Shown here piece after piece: positions 24,141 through 32,520 of a DNA stretch of 64,000 nucleotides. Source of the stretch: Lachnospiraceae bacterium MD335 (GTDB taxonomy: Bacteria > Bacillota > Clostridia > Lachnospirales > Lachnospiraceae); contig KE159628.1 in the NCBI GenBank assembly GCA_000403335.2, positions 1,066,850-1,130,849 of the forward strand, read 5' to 3'. A program made the position numbers and the translations under genes. The notes below the pieces were generated by a model. That model searched no databases. It worked only from the letters and a program-made list of their open reading frames with translations, and was not told the DNA's origin. Position 1 is the first letter of the stretch; each line of letters starts with the position of its first letter.

Positions 24141-24700
24141 TTTTGTCAAGTGCTTTTTTGAGTTATTGACGCAAGCCCTTGTTAGTGCGGTGGGAAACGG
24201 GGCAGGAAAAAGGGCGCAAAACGCGCCTGTGGACATTTAGAAGCCGTTTTCGCGGGTGGGTAGTATAAAACCCTTGCCCGGTGGGTTTTCGTGTCTGAAA
24301 CGCCTTAAAAATCAAGCCTTTTCAAGCCCTATTGCGTAACACTCCATTCTGTTCTTTGGGAGAGGTCGGGGGCGCGGGGGCAGAGCCACCGCATAACCTA
24401 CCGCCCGCCGCCGAAGTAGTGCAGACGGTTTTGCCGTTAGAATGGAGCAGACGAAAACAGGGGCAGGATTTTTTTATCCTGTTCCCCGTTTTCGGCGGCG
24501 AAATGGCAACGGCAAAAATCCAGACGGTCAAGGGTTTAAGAGTGGAGATTTTTTCGCGCTCTTTGCGAAAAAATACTACTCGTCCCTTGACGGTCTGGAT
24601 AGTCGGAACGGACGTAGAACGGGGGATTGCTTTTCGTAATTGGGTATGCTATAATTTCCCCCAGTACAAACCGATAAATTGGGATTTATGAAAGTGAGGG
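24141..24700. other. Gene-free, highly structured segment
   Basis: No supported gene. Two large dyads stand out: GAAAACAGGGGCAGGAT and its near-complement around 24453-24503, and CCAGACGGTCAAGGG (24520-24534) pairing with CCCTTGACGGTCTGG (24584-24598; one mismatch), which encloses a second perfect arm pair ATTTTTTCGC (24548-24557) and GCGAAAAAAT (24565-24574). Such cruciform-prone DNA is typical near element ends or transfer origins. Confidence 0.6.
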
Positions 24701-24706
24701 AAATAT

Positions 24707-25084
24707 ATGTGGTTTTGGTGGTTCATATTTGTTTGCGATTTACTTATTCCAATCACAATGATTATTGCTGGTAATATGATGTGGAAACATGCTCCTAAAA
24801 AAATCAATGGAATAATCGGTTATCGAACAGCACGTTCTATGAAAAATATAGACACATGGAAATTTGCACAGGCGCATTGTGGCCGCTTATGGCGGAAAAT
24901 TGGTTGGGTTATTTTGATACCATCAGTTGTTATCCATTTTCCTTTTTATCATAGTTCAGAGAATATAATTGGAACGGTTGCGGCGATTCTATGTACAACA
25001 CAATGTCTGATTTTAGTATTAGCTATTTTCCCAACAGAATACGCCTTAAAAAGAACGTTTACTGAAGAGGGAGTACGAAGATAA
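24707..25084 (+). CDS. SdpI-like small membrane protein
   Basis: A 125-residue protein with three or four membrane segments and the SdpI-type sequence KINGIIGYRTARSMKNIDTWKFAQAHCGRLWRKIGW, the loop that defines the SdpI/YhfL group. SdpI of Bacillus subtilis is an immunity protein against the SDP toxin; most relatives are uncharacterised. GTGAGGG precedes the ATG. No toxin gene is visible nearby, so immunity is only a possibility. It sits within the DNA that separates pcfB from virD4. Confidence 0.75.
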   Translation: MWFWWFIFVCDLLIPITMIIAGNMMWKHAPKKINGIIGYRTARSMKNIDTWKFAQAHCGRLWRKIGWVILIPSVVIHFPFYHSSENIIGTVAAILCTTQCLILVLAIFPTEYALKRTFTEEGVRR

Positions 25085-25161
25085 ATTCCAGTTTATCGGT
25101 CTAATAAAAGTCCAAAACAGGGCAGCGGTGGCAAGCATTGACAATCCCGCCGCCCTGTCTG

Positions 25162-26067
25162 TTATCGCTCCATATCCTGCTTTCTGTGGGGCTGTTGTTC
25201 CCGCTGTTCCTGCCGCAAGATACTGTAAACACTCTTTCTGATTTTCTCCGCTTCTTTCACTTCCTCTTTCAATGCAAGATACCGCTGATTAAGCGTTTTC
25301 CTCTCGGCGGTCAGCTTGGTGTATTCTTCTTTCCATGTCTTTGTCGGGATTGTGGTCTTGCCGTTCATTATGCCTTTGAGATAATCTTTCGCTGTTGTGA
25401 ATAAGATTTGCTCGGCTTCGGTCAGCGGCTTCTTTCCCTTACACTTGAAATAAATGTCGGCTTGCTCTAAGTGCTTTTTCAGAGTGCCTAACCGCCGTTC
25501 AACGGGTTTCAGTTTCCCTTGAATATCCAGTTGTTCCCCTATCATGGACTTGAATTTTTCATCAAGCCCCGTCATATCCATGATGTTGTTGGTTTGCAGG
25601 AAGTTCAGCATTTTTGCCGCGTCTTTGAGGTTATAGAGGGATTGGGAATATCCCGGTTTTCCCGTCTGTACCTTGCGTGACAGTATGCCTTGAATATAGT
25701 CGGCAAGGGTGGGCGGCTCGGTGTTCTCGGCTTCTTCCTTTAACCAGTTTTGCAGTTTGGAGATACGCGCCTTTAACTGCCGTAACTTCTGGTTAGTCAC
25801 TTCGATTTCGCGGTTAAGGTCGCCGCGCTCGGTGCGGATGCCGCGCTTCTCCATAGCGGAAGCGGCAACGCCTAAATGGACGGTGGGTATCTGGTCTATC
25901 CCCTGCCGTTCATAACTGCGATGGTCTACGCGCTCCGCGTGTCCGTTCTGCTCCAATGCCTGATTGCAGAGTTCCGCCCATGCCGCCCGCCATTCCTCCG
26001 CTTTGGTCTGTTCGTTCCAGTCGGTAGCGGGAATGGATTTGCATTTGTACTGCCGCTTTTTGGGGTC
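25162..26067 (-). pseudogene. MobA/MobL relaxase, C-terminal fragment
   Basis: The frame reads DPKKRQYKCKSIPATDWNEQ... and SYERQGIDQIPTVHLGVAAS, ending in a coiled coil. It matches residues beyond about 180 of MobA/MobL relaxases, including the GID-PT-H-G motif shared with the IME2 relaxase, but the catalytic N-terminus is absent. At 26067 it joins the middle of pcfB out of frame. It cannot act as a relaxase. Confidence 0.8.
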
Positions 26068-26387
26068 ATCACATCGGCATCCTTGCCCTTGAATAATACG
26101 ATGTGCTTCGGCGGCTTTTCTGTCTTGTCCTTCTTCACAGCAAACTGCACATTATATTTCTTTGCCACTCTCTCAAAGGACTTGATATTGTTATCCGTCA
26201 CCTCAATGCTCGAAGCACCCATACCCTGACCGACCAGCTCTTTCACTGATATTTTCCCATGCGGCATCTGCTTTTCCTGTTTCCGGTGTTCCAGATACAT
26301 CTTCATAGCCTTTTTCAGCACATCGGCAGTCAGCCGGGAAGATTTGAACACAAGGGCAATCGTTTTCTGTGTCACTTCCTCCTGCAT
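26068..26387 (-). pseudogene. PcfB (DUF3801) family protein, truncated
   Basis: Begins MQEEVTQKTIALVFKSSRLT after AGAAGGAGG and runs through SIEVTDNNIKSFERVAKKYNVQFAVKKD to LFKGKDADVMT, the PcfB core of about 105 residues. The usual C-terminal basic tail is lost where the relaxase fragment begins; the frame continues as junk to 25926. PcfB normally precedes virD4 directly in such ICEs and assists the relaxosome. Confidence 0.8.
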
Positions 26388-26482
26388 GGTTTTCCTCCTT
26401 CTTTTTTATTTGTGTACGCCCGTCAGGGTGGGACGTACAGCCTGTGGATTAAATATTTCATAAGCTCTCCTTTCTGAGCGGG

Positions 26483-27130
26483 TTATGGCAGATAAGGTTT
26501 TCTCCCTTCTTTCTCCGCTTCGATTATTTCTGAAAAACCGCTTTCCAAATCCTCAAAGCAGATAGGAATGTCCCCCGGATTTTTGATATAGGTATCCACA
26601 AAGCGGTAACTGAGCCGCCCTCCGTTCTTTCCAATACTGACACAGTAGACAGACGCAAACTCCCCGTTTTCCAGTATCCACATCTCGCTTTCAAGGCACA
26701 GGACAAAGTTGTCTGAAAACAGTTCCCTTATCTCACAGCCTATCTTGCAGGCTGGATAACAGAAAAGCACGTCCGTCATGGCAAAGGGTTCTTTCCCCGT
26801 ACCGTCATCCCCCTCCAGCATCATCACGTCCTTCATGTTCCTTTTGATATAAGGGAATAACTGGCTGGAATAGTTCTCCGCCTCATATTCCCCCGGATCG
26901 CCCCCATCGCCCAAAAACTCCGCAGAATCATCAAACTCACTGTCCTCATACAGCCGGAACAGACGGAGAAGGCACTCCCGCAGCTTCCCTTCCGTCAGAC
27001 CTTCTTCCTGTATGTCCGGCTCCCGTCCCTCTTTCGGTTTTCTTTTCCCTGCAGCATAACGGATTCCGCCTAATACCGCTGCGCCTGCCGCCGCCGCAGA
27101 AAGGGCGGCTGCTACTTTTTTGTGTTTCAT
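26483..27130 (-). CDS. ICE accessory protein with N-terminal membrane anchor
   Basis: A 215-residue protein. Residues 7-25 (AALSAAAAGAAVLGGIRYAA) form a hydrophobic anchor; the rest is acidic and soluble (EGREPDIQEEGLTEGK...LRLFRLYEDSEFDDSAEFLGDGG). No known domain is recognised. It lies between the ICE accessory genes and pcfB, a place often filled by small ICE-specific proteins. AAAGGAGAAAGAAGG precedes the ATG. One ICE palindrome copy lies 22 nt upstream of the start. Confidence 0.6.
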   Translation of the reverse strand: MKHKKVAAALSAAAAGAAVLGGIRYAAGKRKPKEGREPDIQEEGLTEGKLRECLLRLFRLYEDSEFDDSAEFLGDGGDPGEYEAENYSSQLFPYIKRNMKDVMMLEGDDGTGKEPFAMTDVLFCYPACKIGCEIRELFSDNFVLCLESEMWILENGEFASVYCVSIGKNGGRLSYRFVDTYIKNPGDIPICFEDLESGFSEIIEAEKEGRKPYLP

Positions 27131-27151
27131 TTTCCTTCTTTCTCCTTTCCG

Positions 27152-27174
27152 CTTCTGGACTTTTTGTCCAAAAG
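27152..27174. repeat. Dispersed ICE palindrome, copy 2
   Basis: Identical over 23 bp to the copy at 12629-12651, core TGGACTTTTTGTCCA. It lies just upstream of the start of the anchored accessory gene, between it and the AT-rich HEPN cargo gene. Confidence 0.7.
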
Positions 27175-27291
27175 TTTTATAAACGCAAAAAGGGCAGCTG
27201 CAAACCGCTGTTTACGGTCTATAACTGCCCTTACGCTGTCTGCCATATTTAATTTGATTTTCAAAATAGCTAATATCTATAACTGAACTAT

Positions 27292-28257
27292 TTATCTTAT
27301 GGTAATTCCCATTCGTTTCAGTATCTGTTCTTCCTGATAACGATATGTTGTACAATCTACAGTTAAATCATTCTCAAATATAATCCAATCATTTATTGAC
27401 TCTAAGGCATAATCCATAGCCTCCTGATTCAATATAACACCAGACTCTTTTAAGAAGTTTATTCTAATTACAAGTTCAAGTACATAAATAAAATACCATG
27501 TTACATAATTTGTAATATCTTCTTCTGAGTTATAAACCAAAGTAGCTAAACTATTTTCTAAATATTTATAATGATCAAATGCGTGCCTTTCTTCAGTTAA
27601 TAGCAATTTATATTTTTCTCCGTCTAACCCAAGTAAGGAAATTCCTTTCTGTAACTTTTGATTATCTACTGTTTTCTTAAAAAATCTATCATAACTACTT
27701 TTTACACTATTTGTATCTTTAAATGTGTTTATTATAAAACCATCTGCAATATTTAATAACAGAGATAATCTATGATTTGCGTTTATTTTTCCATAATTTT
27801 CAGAACTTAAATAATAAAATGCATTCACAACGGATTTAGTCATTTTTTTATCTGAAATATTAGTATTCCGAAATTTATCATATTTCTTTAAAACTTCTGA
27901 TGATAAATCTCTTTGTGATCTTCCTAGCAGTTCTGAATTATACCACTTTTTATCTGTTTTATAGAACGGTAACGTGATAAGTTCTTTACAATTTTTTTTA
28001 TGTCCATCAACTTCGTATAATACTGGTTCATAAAAATATCCATCATAAAGGAATAGTAATTCCCAAATAAGTCGAAATACATCTTTGATATTCTCATCAC
28101 CTTCAAGAAATAATACACAATTAGTGTCTTTTATTTTAATATCCGCACTAATTCCTTTGTACTCTGTATATATTTCTTGGTCACTCCAATTACGAACATA
28201 ATCCTTTACTTTCATGTTAATCATCCACTTCATAAGTTCCTCCTGACTATAATCCAC
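27292..28257 (-). CDS. HEPN-type protein, likely antiphage cargo (ApeA-like)
   Basis: A 321-residue AT-rich gene set into a GC-richer ICE operon. Residues 145-290 are helical and contain RHAFDH (Arg224 to His229), the R-x4-H signature of HEPN ribonucleases. The N-terminal 110 residues look beta-rich (ISADIKIKDTNCVLFLEGDE...), like the sensor-like domain of ApeA-type abortive infection proteins. I infer an RNA-cutting defence protein; residue conservation cannot be checked here. GAGGAACT precedes the ATG. A TATAAT box is present upstream near 28335. Confidence 0.6.
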   Translation of the reverse strand: MDYSQEELMKWMINMKVKDYVRNWSDQEIYTEYKGISADIKIKDTNCVLFLEGDENIKDVFRLIWELLFLYDGYFYEPVLYEVDGHKKNCKELITLPFYKTDKKWYNSELLGRSQRDLSSEVLKKYDKFRNTNISDKKMTKSVVNAFYYLSSENYGKINANHRLSLLLNIADGFIINTFKDTNSVKSSYDRFFKKTVDNQKLQKGISLLGLDGEKYKLLLTEERHAFDHYKYLENSLATLVYNSEEDITNYVTWYFIYVLELVIRINFLKESGVILNQEAMDYALESINDWIIFENDLTVDCTTYRYQEEQILKRMGITIR

Positions 28258-28448
28258 TCATTTCCGATTTGTCTTGCATATAATAACTGTAAAATCCATC
28301 AAATCAACTCCAACTATATATACACTGGCTTTATTATACAGTATCAACTTGGCAAATGGAATATCCTTTCATAAGGCTTGTCAAATAAGAATTTCTCATG
28401 AAGCAAGAATTTCTCCTCGGAATCATAAAAAACATCTGCTTTTCGCTA

Positions 28449-28817
28449 TTAAATGTCGCCCCCGTCGCACAATGCAGCGAAATATGCTTTTTTCTTTAAG
28501 ATATCCTCCTGTCTATCTTTCGAAAGCGTCTGGAATATCTCGTCATAGTCAAGCTCTGCAAGCGGCGTACCCAGCACAGGCGTTAAGACCTCATGTTCAT
28601 ACCATATCCGCCAGAGTTCCTCAAACAGCTCCGCACTGTCTGAAAATGCCATCGCTGAATCAAAGCCCTCGCCCTCACTGAACCATTGCAGACGGACGAA
28701 GCCGAACCTCCCGGCATCTGCCACCATCACATCGGTCAGCTCATACAGTTCCGCAAACGCATCCGCCACTTTCCGGCATTTTGCCCGCTGTTCTTCTGTA
28801 ATATATATTTCTGCCAT
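28449..28817 (-). CDS. ICE accessory protein, unknown function
   Basis: A 122-residue acidic protein, MAEIYITEEQRAKCRKVADA, followed by GRFGFVRLQWFSEGEGFDSAMAFSDSAELFEELWRIWYE. No motif recognised. AGGAGG lies 7 nt before the ATG at 28817. It is downstream of the larger accessory gene, with an ICE palindrome in the gap. The region 28258-28448 between it and the HEPN gene holds only AT-rich DNA with promoter-like elements. Confidence 0.6.
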   Translation of the reverse strand: MAEIYITEEQRAKCRKVADAFAELYELTDVMVADAGRFGFVRLQWFSEGEGFDSAMAFSDSAELFEELWRIWYEHEVLTPVLGTPLAELDYDEIFQTLSKDRQEDILKKKAYFAALCDGGDI

Positions 28818-28836
28818 AGCGCATCCTCCTGATCCA

Positions 28837-28859
28837 CTTCTGGACAAAAAGTCCAAAAG
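28837..28859. repeat. Dispersed ICE palindrome, copy 3 (centre inverted)
   Basis: TGGACAAAAAGTCCA with the same CTTC and AAAG flanks as the other two copies. The five central bases are AAAAA instead of TTTTT, so the palindromic core is in the opposite orientation to its flanks. It fills the gap between two accessory genes. Confidence 0.65.
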
Positions 28860-29522
28860 CTATTTATTCTCTTTTAAACAGTAAATCGTGCAGAGGTCAG
28901 CATATAACACGCCTTCCCCACATTTTATCGTGTCAAACAAAAGGCACTGGAACAGCACGTCACGCACACCCTCAAGGCTTGCAATCCCCTGTTCTTTTTC
29001 TGAAAAGCCTGTGCCGGGAATATCCATCTCCGCCGATGCCGCCCGCCTTGCCGAGATACAGTGCGTGTAAAGTCCGAGGATATATTTATCCGACATAGGG
29101 AAAGCGAATGTTTCCTGCCCGTCATATGTCACCCTGTATTTATCCTGTTCCCCTTCCGGCAGTTCAAAGAAGCACTGCACTGTTTCCAGATAAGTATGCC
29201 CGTCAAAATCCGGCTTTATTTTCTTTCCGTACCTGCGGATTGTGGAAAAGAGGGTATTCCGGTCAATAAAGGAACGGGTACGCTTAAAAGCCGGTTTCCT
29301 GCCTTTGATGTCCATGTAAACATTATTCCCTGTCCCTTTCCCGGCAAACCTGCCATAATCGCCAATCCGCAGCAGATAGGACAGCACCTCCAGCAGCTTT
29401 TCTTTTGACGCAATCTCCTGATAAGGGGAACCGCTAAACTCTATCCTAACAAATCTTAATGGGCAGCTCCCCTTTGCAATCTCCCGTTCCATTACCCGGT
29501 CAATATCCCTCATGGATTCCAT
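28860..29522 (-). CDS. ICE accessory protein downstream of RepA, unknown function
   Basis: A 220-residue protein, MESMRDIDRVMEREIAKGSC, with a central FAGKGTGNNVYMDIKGRKPAFKRTRSFIDRN and a C-terminal ECF-like helical region. No known domain recognised. It starts directly after the repA stop (GGAGATGGATAA precedes the ATG), so it is translated from the repA-parAB operon. Relatives appear to occupy the same site in other ICEs of this type, as far as I recall. Confidence 0.6.
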   Translation of the reverse strand: MESMRDIDRVMEREIAKGSCPLRFVRIEFSGSPYQEIASKEKLLEVLSYLLRIGDYGRFAGKGTGNNVYMDIKGRKPAFKRTRSFIDRNTLFSTIRRYGKKIKPDFDGHTYLETVQCFFELPEGEQDKYRVTYDGQETFAFPMSDKYILGLYTHCISARRAASAEMDIPGTGFSEKEQGIASLEGVRDVLFQCLLFDTIKCGEGVLYADLCTIYCLKENK

Positions 29523-30638
29523 TTATCCATCTCCTTCCGCTTTGGGCTGGAACATCCCTTTTTCTTCCCACCCGCCGCCATACATATCATGCTGCACCAA
29601 CTGCTGGTAATAGTGGTTCATGGTGTTAGGCGCATTGTAGAGGGCAGTCACCATGTACGCCCTGATGTTGGTTATCTTGGTTGTGGTTTCCCTCATGCAC
29701 CCGATAACATACTCCAAATGGGAGCTGTTCAGCTTTAAAAACTTTGATTTTACAAGCTCATAAGGGTAATCTTCTCCGTTGACCTTTACCGTCTTACGCT
29801 TCACGCATACAATCTCACAAATTACCTCATACAGTTCCTCATACAGCCCCCTGTCACTCCAATCGCCATATTTCATGTGATGCTCGTATTCGATATTCCC
29901 TTTGATGATTTCCATGTAGGCGTGGGCATCATCCATCACATCAATCATACCATTATCCGGCTTGCCCGGTTCTTGTTTTTCTATTCCTCTATCCGATTGA
30001 TTGATAGGATTGGTATAACTCAGATCAGTATAATTAGTATTGTTATAATTAGGGTTCGATTTTTGAACTTCCAGAGGTTCGTTTTCTGAACTTCCAGAAG
30101 TCTGCTTTTTGAAACTCTTGAAGTCTGCTTTTTGAACTTCCAGAAGTTCAATTTCTGAACTTCTGGAATCCTGATTCTTGTACTTCTTGAAGTTCAGTTT
30201 TTGAACTTCTGTGGAAACATCAGTGCCTGCGGGTTCTCCCGCTGTGCCTTCCCCACCTGCGGGCGGCTCTGAAAGGACGAAGTTCTTGACATATATGATG
30301 TCCGGCTTTCCCAATCCCTGCCTTTTCTTCTCAATCAGACCAATCCCTTTTTTGCTGTCAAGCTCCGCAAGCACCTTTGCACAGGTGGCTCTGGCGCACC
30401 CCAAATCTTCCATGATGTTCTCAACCGTATAATGGATATACGCCCTGTTCTCATCATCAAACCAGCCGTTTTTCATGGATAATGCCATCCTGTCAAGCAT
30501 CAGACCGTAAAGGAGTTTCGCATCACTGGATAAGCCTTTGAAACGCCTGTCTTTAATCAGCAGCCTCGGCACTCTGTAAAAGGAAAACTGTTCCGCTTCC
30601 GCACCGTAATAGTAATCGAATTTCAAACCGCCATCCAT
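29523..30638 (-). CDS. repA: RepA_N / DUF6017 replication initiator of the ICE
   Basis: A 371-residue initiator. The RepA_N winged helix covers about residues 10-120 (QFSFYRVPRLLIKDRRFKGL, SDAKLLYGLMLDRMALSMKN). A linker with repeated blocks (SELLEVQKADFKSFKKQ type, two or three near-copies) follows, then the DUF6017 domain (SKFLKLNSSHLEYVIGCMRETTTKI...MVTALYNAPNTMNHYY). I chose ATG 30638 (MDGGLKFDYY), which has GGAAGGAGG upstream, over 30674. It probably replicates the excised ICE. Confidence 0.88.
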   Translation of the reverse strand: MDGGLKFDYYYGAEAEQFSFYRVPRLLIKDRRFKGLSSDAKLLYGLMLDRMALSMKNGWFDDENRAYIHYTVENIMEDLGCARATCAKVLAELDSKKGIGLIEKKRQGLGKPDIIYVKNFVLSEPPAGGEGTAGEPAGTDVSTEVQKLNFKKYKNQDSRSSEIELLEVQKADFKSFKKQTSGSSENEPLEVQKSNPNYNNTNYTDLSYTNPINQSDRGIEKQEPGKPDNGMIDVMDDAHAYMEIIKGNIEYEHHMKYGDWSDRGLYEELYEVICEIVCVKRKTVKVNGEDYPYELVKSKFLKLNSSHLEYVIGCMRETTTKITNIRAYMVTALYNAPNTMNHYYQQLVQHDMYGGGWEEKGMFQPKAEGDG

Positions 30639-30655
30639 TCTGCCCAACCTCCTTC

Positions 30656-31546
30656 CTATTGTCTTTTCTTCCATTCATCCAATAGCTGAATGATGATGCC
30701 CTCTATTTCCTCACTGCTGCAATCCTCCGCAAAATATTCGCTGATTTTATCCGCTTTCAGTGTCACTTTCCGTTCCTTTGGCTTTTCCTCCGTCAGTATC
30801 AGGCGCACCATTGCAAGGGTAAGCTCCCCTGTCTTGCCGTATTCCTTGATTTTTGCCGACTGTACCATGCTGACGTTACAGCCCTTTTCCTCAATAGTAA
30901 CCTGCACCCACTGCTGCGCTTCTTCCGCCAGAAAGGAAATATCCACGCCCTGTGAGAAGCCGAGCTTCTTATTATCCACCATAGCAAGTAGTCCATCAGA
31001 CAGGCGGGAGAGCCAGATATACCGCTGAACCTTTTTTGCGTTCTCCCCGGCGGCTTCGCCCACTTCATCAAGGGTGTTCTTCCCTGACTTCTTCCCCTGA
31101 TGCTTCATGGCTTCATATTTCATCTTGTAGGCTCTCGCCTTTTCGCTTGGCAAGATGTCCTCCCGCTGGATATTGGAATCCACCATGATAATTGTAGCTT
31201 CATCATCGGTGTAATTGCGGACAATCACAGGCATTTCCGTCTTTCCGGCAAGCTCCGAGCCACGTTTGCGGCGGTGTCCGGCTATGATTTCATAGCCGCC
31301 GCCCGCCCTCGGTCTTGCAATCCCCGGCACAAGCACCCCATACTGCCGGATACTCTCTGTTGTTTCCTCCATCTTCTCATCATCTTCCACCCGGAACGGG
31401 TGGTCTTTGAATGTATAAAGCTCCGCCAGCGGCGCATTGACAATCTGCTCCGCCCCGCTTCCCTGTGCGGCACTCCCGCCGAATAAATCATCAAATTTTT
31501 CCAGCGTAATCTTTGCTGCGCTCCCCGATTTTGCGTTACTGCCCAT
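30656..31546 (-). CDS. parB: ParB-like partition protein of the ICE
   Basis: A 296-residue ParB. N-terminal ParB nuclease-like domain: LYTFKDHPFRVEDDEKMEETTESIRQYGVLVPGIARPR and GHRRKRGSELAGKTEMPVIV; the box II motif IAGHRRKRG is clear. A helix-turn-helix follows (GEAAGENAKKVQRYIWLSRL). It binds centromere-like sites and partners the ParA encoded upstream. ATG 31546 has GGAGG 9 nt upstream and overlaps parA by 11 nt. Confidence 0.9.
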   Translation of the reverse strand: MGSNAKSGSAAKITLEKFDDLFGGSAAQGSGAEQIVNAPLAELYTFKDHPFRVEDDEKMEETTESIRQYGVLVPGIARPRAGGGYEIIAGHRRKRGSELAGKTEMPVIVRNYTDDEATIIMVDSNIQREDILPSEKARAYKMKYEAMKHQGKKSGKNTLDEVGEAAGENAKKVQRYIWLSRLSDGLLAMVDNKKLGFSQGVDISFLAEEAQQWVQVTIEEKGCNVSMVQSAKIKEYGKTGELTLAMVRLILTEEKPKERKVTLKADKISEYFAEDCSSEEIEGIIIQLLDEWKKRQ

Positions 31547-32321
31547 CTGCAAGCACCTCCTTTGTCAGAGAATCATAGGCTGACGCCACTTTCCCCTTTG
31601 GATCATGCTTATAAATGCTGATGCCCTCCGCTGAAATCTCCGCCGCCCGGACGGAAATGGGAATAACATTGGCAAATATCCTTACCCGGCTTCCATAGGC
31701 TTCCTTCAGCATGGAGCTGATGTCCTTTGCATAGTTCGTCCGGCTGTCCACCATTGTAAGCAGAATCCCCTCAATCTCCAGTTTCGGGTTAATCTGCCGC
31801 TTTACCTTGCCGACCGTCTTGATAAGCTGCTGCAAGCCTTTAACGGGCAGATATGCCGCCTGTACGGGTATCAATATGCTGTCGGCGCTGGCAAAGGCGT
31901 TTATGGTAATCATGCCGAGGGAAGGCATACAGTCAATTAAGATGTAATCGTAGTTCTCCCTGACAATCTCTATGTATGACCGGAGTACCGTTTCCCGGCT
32001 CATCACATTTACAAGGGAAACTTCCAGACCGGAAAGCTCAATGTTCCCCGGCATTAAGTCTATCCCTTCCTCATGGTGGAGGATACCTTCTCCCGGCTCT
32101 ATTTCCTCGTCACTGATTAAGTTCCCCATAATGGTTGCAAGCGTGACTTCCAGACTGTCCGGCTCTGTAAAGCCTAAACTTGCGGTCAGGCTGCCCTGTG
32201 CGTCCGCATCAATCAGAAGCACCTTTTTTCTCTGTTTTGCCAGCCCGATGCCTAAGTTGCTTGTGGTGGTGGTCTTGCCGACTCCGCCTTTCTGGTTTGC
32301 GATTGCGATTATTTTACACAT
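31536..32321 (-). CDS. parA: ParA-like partition ATPase of the ICE
   Basis: A 261-residue ParA/Soj-type ATPase. The deviant Walker A is KGGVGKTTTTSN (residues 11-22), Walker A' LLIDADAQGSLTASLG, Walker B YILIDCMPSLGMITINA. It moves ParB-DNA complexes and stabilises the excised circular ICE. ATG 32321 has AAAGGAGAATT upstream. It lies in the order DUF6075-DUF3970-parA-parB-repA. Confidence 0.93.
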   Translation of the reverse strand: MCKIIAIANQKGGVGKTTTTSNLGIGLAKQRKKVLLIDADAQGSLTASLGFTEPDSLEVTLATIMGNLISDEEIEPGEGILHHEEGIDLMPGNIELSGLEVSLVNVMSRETVLRSYIEIVRENYDYILIDCMPSLGMITINAFASADSILIPVQAAYLPVKGLQQLIKTVGKVKRQINPKLEIEGILLTMVDSRTNYAKDISSMLKEAYGSRVRIFANVIPISVRAAEISAEGISIYKHDPKGKVASAYDSLTKEVLADGQ

Positions 32322-32340
32322 GATAATTCTCCTTTGCTTT

Positions 32341-32520
32341 CTACTGGTTTTCTTTTACGTTGCTTTTCCGGACTTCCACATAAGTCCTGTAATATTTCTT
32401 TGTCCCTTTGTTTGGGAACATATCGGAAAACTCCGTCACTTCAATTTTCGGGTTCCTCTGTAAAATCTTCCCGAACCACTTAATATCGTTCTTTGTTCCC
32501 ATAAGTCTGACTTTTAACAT
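32341..32520 (-). CDS. DUF3970-like small protein
   Basis: A 59-residue basic protein, MLKVRLMGTKNDIKWFGKIL, then FSDMFPNKGTKKYYRTYVEV, matching the DUF3970 type. Function unknown. The ATG at 32520 overlaps the DUF6075 stop codon (TGATG-type overlap), so both are co-translated. Confidence 0.7.
   Translation of the reverse strand: MLKVRLMGTKNDIKWFGKILQRNPKIEVTEFSDMFPNKGTKKYYRTYVEVRKSNVKENQ

Noticed and set aside
24332-24691. 119-aa plus-strand frame before the SdpI-like gene
   Set aside because: It runs through large inverted repeats and gives a sequence without domain features; the repeats explain the conservation better.
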